Of a stretch of DNA of 64,000 nucleotides, positions 8,452 through 15,245 are shown in pieces. Under the pieces are notes generated by a model. That model was not told the DNA's origin. It searched no databases and saw only the letters and a program-made list of their open reading frames with translations. The position numbers and the translations under genes were made by a program. Within the stretch, counting starts at the first letter, position 1. Every line of letters starts with the position of its first letter. Source of the DNA: CAZBWP01 sp964630265 (GTDB lineage Bacteria; Pseudomonadota; Alphaproteobacteria; Rhodospirillales; Defluviicoccaceae); NCBI GenBank assembly GCA_964630265.1, contig CAZVRW010000005.1:16630-80629 (forward strand). The letters run 5' to 3'.

Positions 8452-8570
8452 TTGTTTTTCCCCCTCGATCCGCGTCGCGGAACCCTGCGTTCGCCGCCTT
8501 TGCGTCCGCGGGATCGACCTGCGCTTGATACCTGAACCATTCTGTCGTGCGGTCGAGACCGAAAACCGCA

Positions 8571-8732
8571 TCAGCCGGCCACCGCTATCGTCTTGACGAT
8601 GAACAGCCAAACCAGGACCAGAACGCCGCTCCGAACGAGATAGCGAACCGTCGTCTGCTGCCCCCGCCTGGTGTCGAACAGTCCCCATCTCTCGGTGGAC
8701 ACGCTCCGCATTCTATCCGCTGACGTGGTCAT
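8571..8732 (-). CDS. Small single-pass membrane protein (53 aa)
   Basis: A 53-residue protein with a polar N-terminal half (MTTSADRMRSVSTERWG) and one C-terminal transmembrane helix (GVLVLVWLFIVKTIAVAG), suggesting an N-in topology with a positive segment (TTVRYLVRSG) before the helix. An AGGAGA Shine-Dalgarno stands about seven bases before the ATG on the minus strand. The gene diverges from the flagellar operon that starts about 230 bases away. No family is recognised. Confidence 0.55.
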   Translation of the reverse strand: MTTSADRMRSVSTERWGLFDTRRGQQTTVRYLVRSGVLVLVWLFIVKTIAVAG

Positions 8733-8880
8733 GATGCTTTCTCCTGCCTTTCGGGCCGTGCTGGCCGTCCGTCTTCGAGACACCGCCCCGAACCATGGTT
8801 GCGACGATAGCCCCACCTCCAAAAGGGTTCTGTGAATGAGGTCACAGAGCGAAAAAAACCTGGGCCGGCCGCTTTTCCCT

Positions 8881-8896
8881 TTAACGGCGCCTTAAC
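8881..8896 (+). promoter_or_regulatory. CtrA-type box upstream of the flagellar operon
   Basis: The sequence is TTAA, seven bases, TTAAC, an exact match to the full CtrA recognition motif TTAA-N7-TTAAC of alphaproteobacteria. It lies 65 bases before the flgB start, the usual position for CtrA control of class II flagellar genes. The same transcription unit ends with a CckA-type kinase, the family that feeds phosphate to CtrA in Caulobacter. Confidence 0.65.
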
Positions 8897-8960
8897 GTTC
8901 GCCCACCACACTCCGCATGTCAGTACGCCGAGACACCCCGAGGGAGCCCACCGGGCGGCC

Positions 8961-9368
8961 ATGGACCTGTCCCACATCCCGTTTTTTGCCGCCGCCCGAG
9001 ATCGGCTCGCTTGGCTCGATCGTCGGCAGCAGGTGCTGGCACAGAACATCGCCCACGCCGACACCCCCGGCTATCAACCAAGCGATTTGAAGACCTTGAG
9101 TTTCGCGGCAACGGTGCGCCAGACCAGCCGTCATCTGCCCCTGACGGTGAGCGACACTGGGCATCGCAGCGCCCTGCCGCGGGCCGACAGCCGGTTTGCG
9201 GACGCGGCGACCCGCCGGCCATTCGAAACGGCGCCAGCGGGCAATGCCGTGATCCTGGAAGAACAGATGGCCAAAGTGAACGAAACGGTGCTTGCCCACG
9301 ACGCCGCGAGCGGCCTCTACCGCAAATACCTTGGCATGATGCGCCTCGCGATCGGTGAACGGCGATAG
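8961..9368 (+). CDS. flgB: Flagellar basal-body rod protein FlgB
   Basis: Proximal rod subunit of the flagellar basal body, exported to the periplasm by the flagellar type III apparatus. The 135-residue protein has the N-terminal rod/hook signature: AARDRLAWLDRRQQVLAQNIAHADTPGYQ, including the DTPGY motif after the Asn-rich helix. The C-terminal helix (EEQMAKVNETVLAHDAASGLYRKYLGMM) pairs with it as in other axial proteins. The ATG at 8961 is used because upstream in-frame codons encode non-conserved sequence and would overlap the CtrA-type box. It heads flgB-flgC-fliE-fliQ-fliR-flhB. Confidence 0.95.
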   Translation: MDLSHIPFFAAARDRLAWLDRRQQVLAQNIAHADTPGYQPSDLKTLSFAATVRQTSRHLPLTVSDTGHRSALPRADSRFADAATRRPFETAPAGNAVILEEQMAKVNETVLAHDAASGLYRKYLGMMRLAIGERR

Positions 9369-9377
9369 GAGAGACCC

Positions 9378-9788
9378 GTGGATCCCTTGTTCCAGACCTT
9401 TCGCATCTCCGCCGCCGGCATGAAGGTGCAAGGAGTGCGCTTGCGGACGATCAGTGAAAACGTCGCTAACGCCCAGTCCAAGCCGGCGAACCCTGGCGAG
9501 GCGCCCTATCAGCGCAAGCTCGTGACCTTCAAGAGTTCCCTGGATCGGGCGACCGGCCTCGAACTGGTCAGCGTCGACCGGGTGCGCCGCGACATGACGC
9601 CGTTTCCCAAGACCTACGATCCCGGTCACCCGGCCGCCGACGGCGACGGCTACGTGCAGCAATCCAACGTCTCCTCGCTCATTGAAATGATGGACATGCG
9701 CGAGGCCCAACGGTCCTACGAGGCCAATCTGAGCATGATCAAAACCTCGAAGGCCATGGTCCGCGGCGCTCTCGACATCCTGCGCTGA
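9378..9788 (+). CDS. flgC: Flagellar basal-body rod protein FlgC
   Basis: Proximal rod component, 136 residues, the usual size. The N-terminal axial motif reads FRISAAGMKVQGVRLRTISENVANAQS, and the central YQRKLVTFKSSLD and YDPGHPAADGDGYVQQSNVS segments are typical of FlgC. The C-terminal helix contains EMMDMREAQRSYEANLSMIKTSKAM, the conserved second half of the axial coiled coil. It begins nine bases after flgB, with a GGAGAG Shine-Dalgarno in between. Confidence 0.97.
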   Translation: MDPLFQTFRISAAGMKVQGVRLRTISENVANAQSKPANPGEAPYQRKLVTFKSSLDRATGLELVSVDRVRRDMTPFPKTYDPGHPAADGDGYVQQSNVSSLIEMMDMREAQRSYEANLSMIKTSKAMVRGALDILR

Positions 9789-9855
9789 GTCGCGCGGAGC
9801 GAGACGCATCGCCAACGCAAACGCAAACGCAAACGATGGAGCGCGACAGCAAACG

Positions 9856-10176
9856 ATGACAACGCCGATCAACGGATACGCGGGCGCCGCCGCCGCCTAC
9901 CGTCGGGCCGCCGCCGCGGTGGACGCGCCCCCGGCGCCCGAAGGCAAGGCCGAAGACCGTGGCGGCTTCGCCGACATGGTCAAATCGGCGGTCAACGGCG
10001 CGATGGACGTCTCCCAGCGCGGCGAAACGGCGGCGATGGCGGCGATCACCGGCAACGCCGGCCTCACCGAAGTGGTAACCGCCGTCGCCGAGGCGGAACT
10101 GACACTGCAGACCGTGGTCGCCATCCGCGACAAGGTGGTGGCGGCCTATCAGGAGATTTCGCGCATGCCGGTCTGA
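9856..10176 (+). CDS. fliE: Flagellar hook-basal body complex protein FliE
   Basis: FliE links the MS ring to the rod and is an early export substrate. The protein has 106 residues with an Ala-rich variable N-terminus and the conserved C-terminal part GGFADMVKSAVN, then LTEVVTAVAEAELTLQTVVAIRDKVVAAYQEISRMPV, which matches the family's hallmark end. In front of the gene (9814-9831) are three copies of the hexamer AACGCA, a short simple repeat of no evident function. The gene lies between flgC and fliQ, as usual in alphaproteobacteria. Confidence 0.95.
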   Translation: MTTPINGYAGAAAAYRRAAAAVDAPPAPEGKAEDRGGFADMVKSAVNGAMDVSQRGETAAMAAITGNAGLTEVVTAVAEAELTLQTVVAIRDKVVAAYQEISRMPV

Positions 10177-10215
10177 CGCGGGACCGGCACGCGGTCAACG
10201 GGGGAGAAGCCTTCG

Positions 10216-10482
10216 ATGAACGACGTGGCCGTGGTGGAAGTCGGGCGTGATGCGCTCATGGTGACCCTCTATCTGTCCGTGCCGATCATGGCGGTCGGCA
10301 TGGCGGTGGGGCTGGTCATCGCGCTGTTCCAGGCACTGACTACCATTCAAGAAATCACCCTGACCTTCGTCCCGAAGATCATCGTCATCTTTGTTGCCTT
10401 CGTCGCACTGCTGCCGTTCATGATGACGACTTTGGTCGAGTTCGGCCGGGACATGTTCGAGCGCATTGCCGTCATCGGATGA
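10216..10482 (+). CDS. fliQ: Flagellar export apparatus protein FliQ
   Basis: Small membrane protein of the flagellar type III export gate, 88 residues with two transmembrane helices. The signature reads VGRDALMVTLYLSVPIMAVGMAVGLVIALFQALTTIQEITLTFVPKI, with the TTIQEITLTFVPK loop being the family's best conserved segment. GGGGAGAAG lies before the ATG. fliR follows six bases after its stop. Confidence 0.97.
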   Translation: MNDVAVVEVGRDALMVTLYLSVPIMAVGMAVGLVIALFQALTTIQEITLTFVPKIIVIFVAFVALLPFMMTTLVEFGRDMFERIAVIG

Positions 10483-10488
10483 CGGTCG

Positions 10489-11250
10489 ATGCTGATCGAG
10501 ATCCTCACTTTTCAGACCTTCGCGGTCCTTTTCGTCTTCGTTCGGGTCGGCGCCGCGCTGATGCTGGTGCCGGGTTTCGCGGCCGCACAGGTCAGCCCGC
10601 GCATCCGGCTGCTCATCGCGCTCGCCATCAGCCTGCTGCTGACGCCGTTGTTGAGCCCCGGCCTACCGGCGCTGCCGGACTCGCCGATCGCGCTGGGCCT
10701 GCTCGTGGCTGGCGAGGCCCTCATCGGCGTGTTTCTCGGCACCCTCACCCGCATCCTGCTCGCCGCCGTGCACACCGCCGGCACATTGATCTCTCTGTTC
10801 GCCTCGCTGGCCAACGCCATGGTGCAGGATCCGGTGTCCGATCAGCAGGCATCGACGGTCGCTGGCTTCCTGTCGACGACGGCGGTGCTGATGCTGTTCG
10901 TCACCGATCAGCACCTGCACATACTGGAGGCGATCGTCGCCAGCTACACGCTGTTTCCGGCGGGTGAGATGCCCGCAGCCGGCGACCTCGCTGGGACGGT
11001 GACGCGAACGGCAGCGCAGAGCTTCGCACTAGGGTTGCAGATGTCCCTTCCTTTTCTCATAATCGGTTTCACCTATTCGATCGGTCTCGGCCTCCTCGGG
11101 CGGTTGATGCCGCAGTTGCCCGTCTTCTTCTTCGGTCTGCCGGCGCAGATCTCTCTGCAGGTGTGGGCGATGCTGTTGACCCTGAGCGCGATCATGCTGG
11201 TGTTCCTGCGCGGCTTCGCCGATGGCCTCGCGGCCGTGACCGGGGTGTGA
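10489..11250 (+). CDS. fliR: Flagellar biosynthetic protein FliR
   Basis: Export-gate component that assembles with FliP and FliQ. It has 253 residues and about six hydrophobic segments. Typical elements are RVGAALMLVPGFAAAQVSPRIRLLIALAISLLL near the N-terminus, GEALIGVFLGTLTRILLAAVHTAGTLIS in the middle, and GLLGRLMPQLPVFFFGLPAQISL near the C-terminus, the conserved cytoplasmic loop. It lies between fliQ and flhB, separated from each by seven bases or fewer. Confidence 0.97.
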   Translation: MLIEILTFQTFAVLFVFVRVGAALMLVPGFAAAQVSPRIRLLIALAISLLLTPLLSPGLPALPDSPIALGLLVAGEALIGVFLGTLTRILLAAVHTAGTLISLFASLANAMVQDPVSDQQASTVAGFLSTTAVLMLFVTDQHLHILEAIVASYTLFPAGEMPAAGDLAGTVTRTAAQSFALGLQMSLPFLIIGFTYSIGLGLLGRLMPQLPVFFFGLPAQISLQVWAMLLTLSAIMLVFLRGFADGLAAVTGV

Positions 11251-11257
11251 TGCGCCG

Positions 11258-12325
11258 GTGTCCGAGCACGACGACGCCTCCAAGACGGAAGACGCCACCG
11301 AGCGACGGCTCAGCGAGGGGCGCGAGCGCGGCCAGGTCGCAGTCTCTCAGGAGGTCAAGAGCGCGGCGATGCTATTGGCCGCGACCTTCGGCGTGATCAT
11401 TCTTGCGCCGCCGATGATGGCAGACGTAACGACGATCGGCCGCGCCTTCCTGGAACAGGCGGACAGCTTCCCGGTTGGCGAGGCCAGCCTGCAGGCGGGA
11501 CTGTTGGCGCTGGTGCTCGCGGTCGGCGTGGCGACGGCGCCGCTCGCCGGCCTGCTGCTGGTGGTGGGGCTGATCGCCAGTCTCGGGCAGGTCGGACTGA
11601 TCTGGGCCCCCGATCGTATCCAGCCAGAGTTCAGCAAGATCTCGCTGCTCAAGGGGGCCAAGCGCCTGTTCTCGCTGCGCTCCATCGTTGAGTTCCTGAA
11701 GGGGATCGCCAAGCTGTCGCTGGTGGCGGCGCTGGCGGTCGGTCTGGCGCTGCCGCTGTTGGCCGATCTCGAATTGCTGCCCCATGCCGACTTGGCGAAT
11801 GGCCTGGATCGGCTGCAAGCGTTGACGCTGCGGCTGGTCGCCGGCTCGGCGGCGGTGATGGCGGCAATCTCCGCCGTCGACTATGCCTATCAACGTCACG
11901 CCCACCTGAAGCAGATGCGGATGACCCGCCAAGAGGTGCGCGACGAGCACAAACAGTCGGAAGGCGACCCGCACGTCAAGGCGCGCATCCGCAGGGTGCG
12001 TGTCGAACGGGCGCAAAGGCGGATGATGGCCAAGGTGCCCAACGCCGACGTGGTCATCACCAACCCGACGCACTACGCCGTCGCCCTGGAATACAAAATG
12101 GAGAGCATGGCGGCGCCGCGGGTGGTCGCCAAGGGCGTGGACCACGTCGCCCGGAAGATCCGCGAAGTGGCCGAGGAACACCACGTGCCGCTGATCGAGA
12201 ATCCGCCGCTGGCGCGGGCGCTGCACGCCGCCGTGGAGTTGGACCAAATGATCCCAGCCGAACACTATGAGGCCGTGGCCCAAGTCATCGGCTATGTCAT
12301 GCGCCTCAAGGGACGCCGGACATGA
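11258..12325 (+). CDS. flhB: Flagellar export switch protein FlhB
   Basis: Substrate-specificity switch of the flagellar export apparatus. It has 355 residues: a cytoplasmic N-terminus typical of the family (SEHDDASKTEDATERRLSEGRERGQV), four membrane helices, and a cytoplasmic domain with the autocleavage motif NPTH at residues 269-272 inside VVITNPTHYAVAL. The later ENPPLARALHAAVELDQMIPAEHYEAVAQV segment is also conserved. The start is a GTG at 11258; an overlapping ATG at 11250 is in another frame. The stop overlaps the start of the CckA-like kinase by four bases. Confidence 0.97.
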   Translation: MSEHDDASKTEDATERRLSEGRERGQVAVSQEVKSAAMLLAATFGVIILAPPMMADVTTIGRAFLEQADSFPVGEASLQAGLLALVLAVGVATAPLAGLLLVVGLIASLGQVGLIWAPDRIQPEFSKISLLKGAKRLFSLRSIVEFLKGIAKLSLVAALAVGLALPLLADLELLPHADLANGLDRLQALTLRLVAGSAAVMAAISAVDYAYQRHAHLKQMRMTRQEVRDEHKQSEGDPHVKARIRRVRVERAQRRMMAKVPNADVVITNPTHYAVALEYKMESMAAPRVVAKGVDHVARKIREVAEEHHVPLIENPPLARALHAAVELDQMIPAEHYEAVAQVIGYVMRLKGRRT

Positions 12326-13815
12326 GCGAGGGGCTCTGGCGCGGGGTGTTGGATGCTGCGCCCGTGGCGGTCGTGCTTCTCGACCTCTCGGGTCGCGTCA
12401 CCGACGTCAACGCCGCCGCCGAAGCCTGCCTGGGCGCCCGACGGAACAACCTGATCGGCGTTGCATTTGACGGCTTGGCAGCGACCCAGGATCGAGACGA
12501 CGTGGCCGCACAACTATCGAAGCTGGTGATGGGCACGGTGCCGGTCGTTCATCTCGACGGCATCCGGATTGGTGGCGGCGGCCGGACCGCGATGCTGCGC
12601 GGGGCCCGCATCGGCGGCGGGGAAGCGGCGCGGGTCGCCGTCTATCTACTCGCCGCCGCCGATCCGCGTGTCGATCCCGAGGTGTTGCAGGGGCAGAAGT
12701 TACAGGCCCTGGGCCAGCTTGCCGGCGGGATCGCCCACGATTTCAACAACCTGCTCACGGCGATCCTGGGCTTCACCGACCTGTTGCTGGCGCGACCCGT
12801 AGGCGACGGTGACCGGGCGGACCTGGAACAGATTCGCCGCAACGCGCGTCGCGGCAGCAGCCTGGTCAACCAGTTGCTGGCGTTCTCGCGTCGGCAGCCG
12901 ACACAGCCGGTGGTCCTCTCCGTCAACGCCGCCCTGCGCGACCTGACGAAGATGCTCGACCGGCTGCTCGGCGAGCAGGTGGAACTGACCCTAGACCTCG
13001 CCGCCGACCCGGCGCGCATCCACATGGATGCCGGCCATTTCGACCAGATGATCATCAACCTGGCCGTCAACGCCCGCGACGCCATGCCGGGCGGCGGCCA
13101 GTTGACCATCGCGACGCGCAGCGCCACCAACGCGCACGTGAGCATCAAGGTCGCCGACACCGGGGTGGGCATTCCGAAAGAGATTCTCGGCGACATCTTC
13201 GATCCGTTCTTCACCACCAAGGGACCGGGGACCGGTGGCCGCGGCACCGGACTCGGCCTCTCGACCGTCTACGGCATCGTTCGGCAAGCTGGCGGAACCG
13301 TCGAGGTGGACAGCGCCCCTGGGCGTGGCTGCCGGTTTAGCGTCCGCCTGCCGGCGGCCGCCGACGAGGTGCCGCCCGAGACCGAACCGGCGGCGACGGC
13401 GTTGCGAGTTCCGACCGCTGGAGCGACCGTACTCCTGGTGGAGGACGAGGACGCGGTGCGGCAGTTCGCGGCCCGGGCGCTGACAGCCCGCGGGCACACC
13501 GTTCTGCAAGCCGAGAGCGGTGAGATCGCCCTCGACATGCTCGGCGAGATGAACGACGGCGGAGCCGGCGATGCGCCGGCGCGGGCGCTCGATCTGTTGG
13601 TCAGCGACGTGGTCATGCCCGGGGTCGACGGCTACACGCTGTCGCGCCTCGCCCGTGAGGAGCGTCCCGATCTACGGGTCGTGCTGATGTCCGGTTACGC
13701 CGACGACGCGCTGGCACCCGGCCTTGCCGACGATCCCGGCATCCGCTTCCTCGCCAAACCATTCTCGCTTGCCGACCTGGTCGATACCGTCGCCGCCGCC
13801 CTAGCCGACTGCTGA
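12322..13815 (+). CDS. CckA-like hybrid histidine kinase lacking membrane helices
   Basis: A 497-residue hybrid kinase. Domains in order: one PAS-like sensor (about 8-115, LDAAPVAVVLLDLSGRVTDVN); a DHp helix with the CckA signature GQLAGGIAHDFNNLLTAIL, phosphoacceptor His139; an HATPase (NLAVNARDAMPGGG, DTGVGIP, GTGLGLSTVYGIV); and a C-terminal receiver (VLLVEDEDAVR, phosphoacceptor Asp in LLVSDVVMPG, then KPFSL). Caulobacter CckA is about 690 residues with two N-terminal membrane helices and two PAS domains; this protein has neither the helices nor room for them, as its start overlaps the flhB stop. By family it should feed phosphate through ChpT to CtrA. Whether it is the organism's only CckA cannot be seen. 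Confidence 0.85.
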   Translation: MSEGLWRGVLDAAPVAVVLLDLSGRVTDVNAAAEACLGARRNNLIGVAFDGLAATQDRDDVAAQLSKLVMGTVPVVHLDGIRIGGGGRTAMLRGARIGGGEAARVAVYLLAAADPRVDPEVLQGQKLQALGQLAGGIAHDFNNLLTAILGFTDLLLARPVGDGDRADLEQIRRNARRGSSLVNQLLAFSRRQPTQPVVLSVNAALRDLTKMLDRLLGEQVELTLDLAADPARIHMDAGHFDQMIINLAVNARDAMPGGGQLTIATRSATNAHVSIKVADTGVGIPKEILGDIFDPFFTTKGPGTGGRGTGLGLSTVYGIVRQAGGTVEVDSAPGRGCRFSVRLPAAADEVPPETEPAATALRVPTAGATVLLVEDEDAVRQFAARALTARGHTVLQAESGEIALDMLGEMNDGGAGDAPARALDLLVSDVVMPGVDGYTLSRLAREERPDLRVVLMSGYADDALAPGLADDPGIRFLAKPFSLADLVDTVAAALADC

Positions 13816-13874
13816 TTCGTCACGACGATCTCGGGAGCTCAAGGTCTGTATTCCTTTATCGGACTATCGTCTTA

Positions 13875-13902
13875 TTGCAAGCAAGAACAAATAGAGTACA
13901 TT
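13875..13902 (+). promoter_or_regulatory. recA promoter with an SOS-like LexA box
   Basis: A sigma-70-like promoter TTGCAA, 16 bases, TACATT (13875-13902) lies 58 bases before the recA ATG. Inside it, at 13885-13899, is GAAC, seven bases, GTAC, one mismatch from the GAAC-N7-GAAC direct repeat bound by many alphaproteobacterial LexA proteins. The box covers the spacer and the first bases of the -10, where a repressor would block initiation. Both the promoter and box assignments are by eye. Confidence 0.5.
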
Positions 13903-13960
13903 AGCCGATGTGAGCCGTCGTTGCCATGTCGGCGTTGGCTATGGAATAAGGGGAGAGACG

Positions 13961-15037
13961 ATGCTCCAACGCACCCTTCGCCTTGTGGAGACGGATCCCG
14001 TGGACAAAGATCGGGCCATTGACGCCGCCATCACCCAGATCGAACGCGCCTTCGGCAAGGGTTCGATCATGCGCCTCGGCCAGCGCGAGCACGTGGACAT
14101 TGAGGCGGTATCCACCGGCTCGATCGGCCTCGACATCGCCCTTGGCATCGGCGGCCTGCCACGAGGTCGCATTATCGAGATTTATGGCCCGGAGGCGTCC
14201 GGCAAGACGACGCTGGCGCTGCATGCGGTCGCCGAGGCACAGAAGCGCGGCGGCTATTGTGCCTTCATCGACGCCGAACACGCCCTTGATCCAATCTATG
14301 CCCGCAAGCTCGGGGTCGACATCGACCAATTGCTGATCTCCCAGCCCGACGCCGGCGAGCAGGCCCTGGAGATCGCCGATTACCTGGTGCGGTCGGGGGC
14401 CGTTGACGTGTTGGTGGTGGACAGCGTCGCCGCGCTGGTGCCGCGCGCCGAATTGGAAGGCGAGATGGGCGACACCCACGTCGGCCTGCAGGCACGGCTG
14501 ATGAGCCAGGCCCTGCGCAAGCTGACGGCATCGGTGTCGCGCTCACAAACCGTGCTGATTTTCATCAATCAGATCCGCATGAAAATCGGTGTGATGTTCG
14601 GCAATCCGGAGACCACGACCGGCGGCAACGCCCTCAAGTTCTACTCCTCGGTGCGGCTGGAGATCCGCCGCATCGGCGCCATCAAGAATCGCGAGGAGAC
14701 GGTGGGTAACCAGACCCGCGTCAAGGTCGTCAAGAACAAGCTGGCGCCGCCGTTCCGTCTCGTCGAGTTCGACATCATGTACGGCGAGGGCGTGTCGAAG
14801 ACCGGCGAGTTGCTCGACCTCGGCATGAAGGCCGGGCTGATCGAGAAGTCGGGCTCCTGGTTCTCGCACGGCTCGGAGCGAATCGGCCAGGGTCGGGAGA
14901 ACGCAAAGATCTACCTGCGCGAGCATCCCGAAGTGGCGGACCAGATCGAGGCGCAGATCCGAACCAACGCCGGCATCGTCGCCGAGGCGTTGATGGCCGG
15001 CGGCGACGACGAGACGCTGGCTGCCGCCGACGAGTAG
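13961..15037 (+). CDS. recA: Recombinase RecA
   Basis: DNA-dependent ATPase for homologous recombination and SOS co-protease activity. The 358-residue protein shows all hallmarks: AIDAAITQIERAFGKGSIMRLG at the N-terminus, Walker A GPEASGKTT, Walker B VLVVDSVAAL, loop L1 EGEMGDTHVGLQARLMSQALRK, loop L2 FGNPETTTGGNALKFYSSVRL, and INQIRMKIGVMFG. The ATG at 13961 is preceded by GGGGAGAG at good spacing; an upstream in-frame GTG at 13910 would overlap the leader and is unlikely. alaS follows in the same direction, as in many alphaproteobacteria, and no recX is present. Confidence 0.98.
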   Translation: MLQRTLRLVETDPVDKDRAIDAAITQIERAFGKGSIMRLGQREHVDIEAVSTGSIGLDIALGIGGLPRGRIIEIYGPEASGKTTLALHAVAEAQKRGGYCAFIDAEHALDPIYARKLGVDIDQLLISQPDAGEQALEIADYLVRSGAVDVLVVDSVAALVPRAELEGEMGDTHVGLQARLMSQALRKLTASVSRSQTVLIFINQIRMKIGVMFGNPETTTGGNALKFYSSVRLEIRRIGAIKNREETVGNQTRVKVVKNKLAPPFRLVEFDIMYGEGVSKTGELLDLGMKAGLIEKSGSWFSHGSERIGQGRENAKIYLREHPEVADQIEAQIRTNAGIVAEALMAGGDDETLAAADE

Positions 15038-15053
15038 CTGCGGACAGCGACGC

Positions 15054-15086
15054 CCTGCCGCATCGCTGCGGCCATGCGGCGGCAGG
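15054..15086 (+). terminator. Hairpin downstream of recA
   Basis: CCTGCCGC (15054-15061) can pair with GCGGCAGG (15079-15086), or alternatively CCGCAT with ATGCGG inside it. It lies 17 bases after the recA stop. No U-tract follows, so a terminator or attenuator before alaS is only a suggestion. Confidence 0.35.
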
Positions 15087-15245
15087 ACCACCGGCCTCCG
15101 GGCCGTTGGCCGCCGCACCGCTGGCCGCCGCGCCACGGGCCGAACCGCCGCGGTGTTCTGGACATGGCGGCTGGCAAGGCGGTACAAGCCAGCAATTCGC
15201 CCGCTCGACTACCGATCATTCGCCGCGCCCCCTACATACCCGGTC

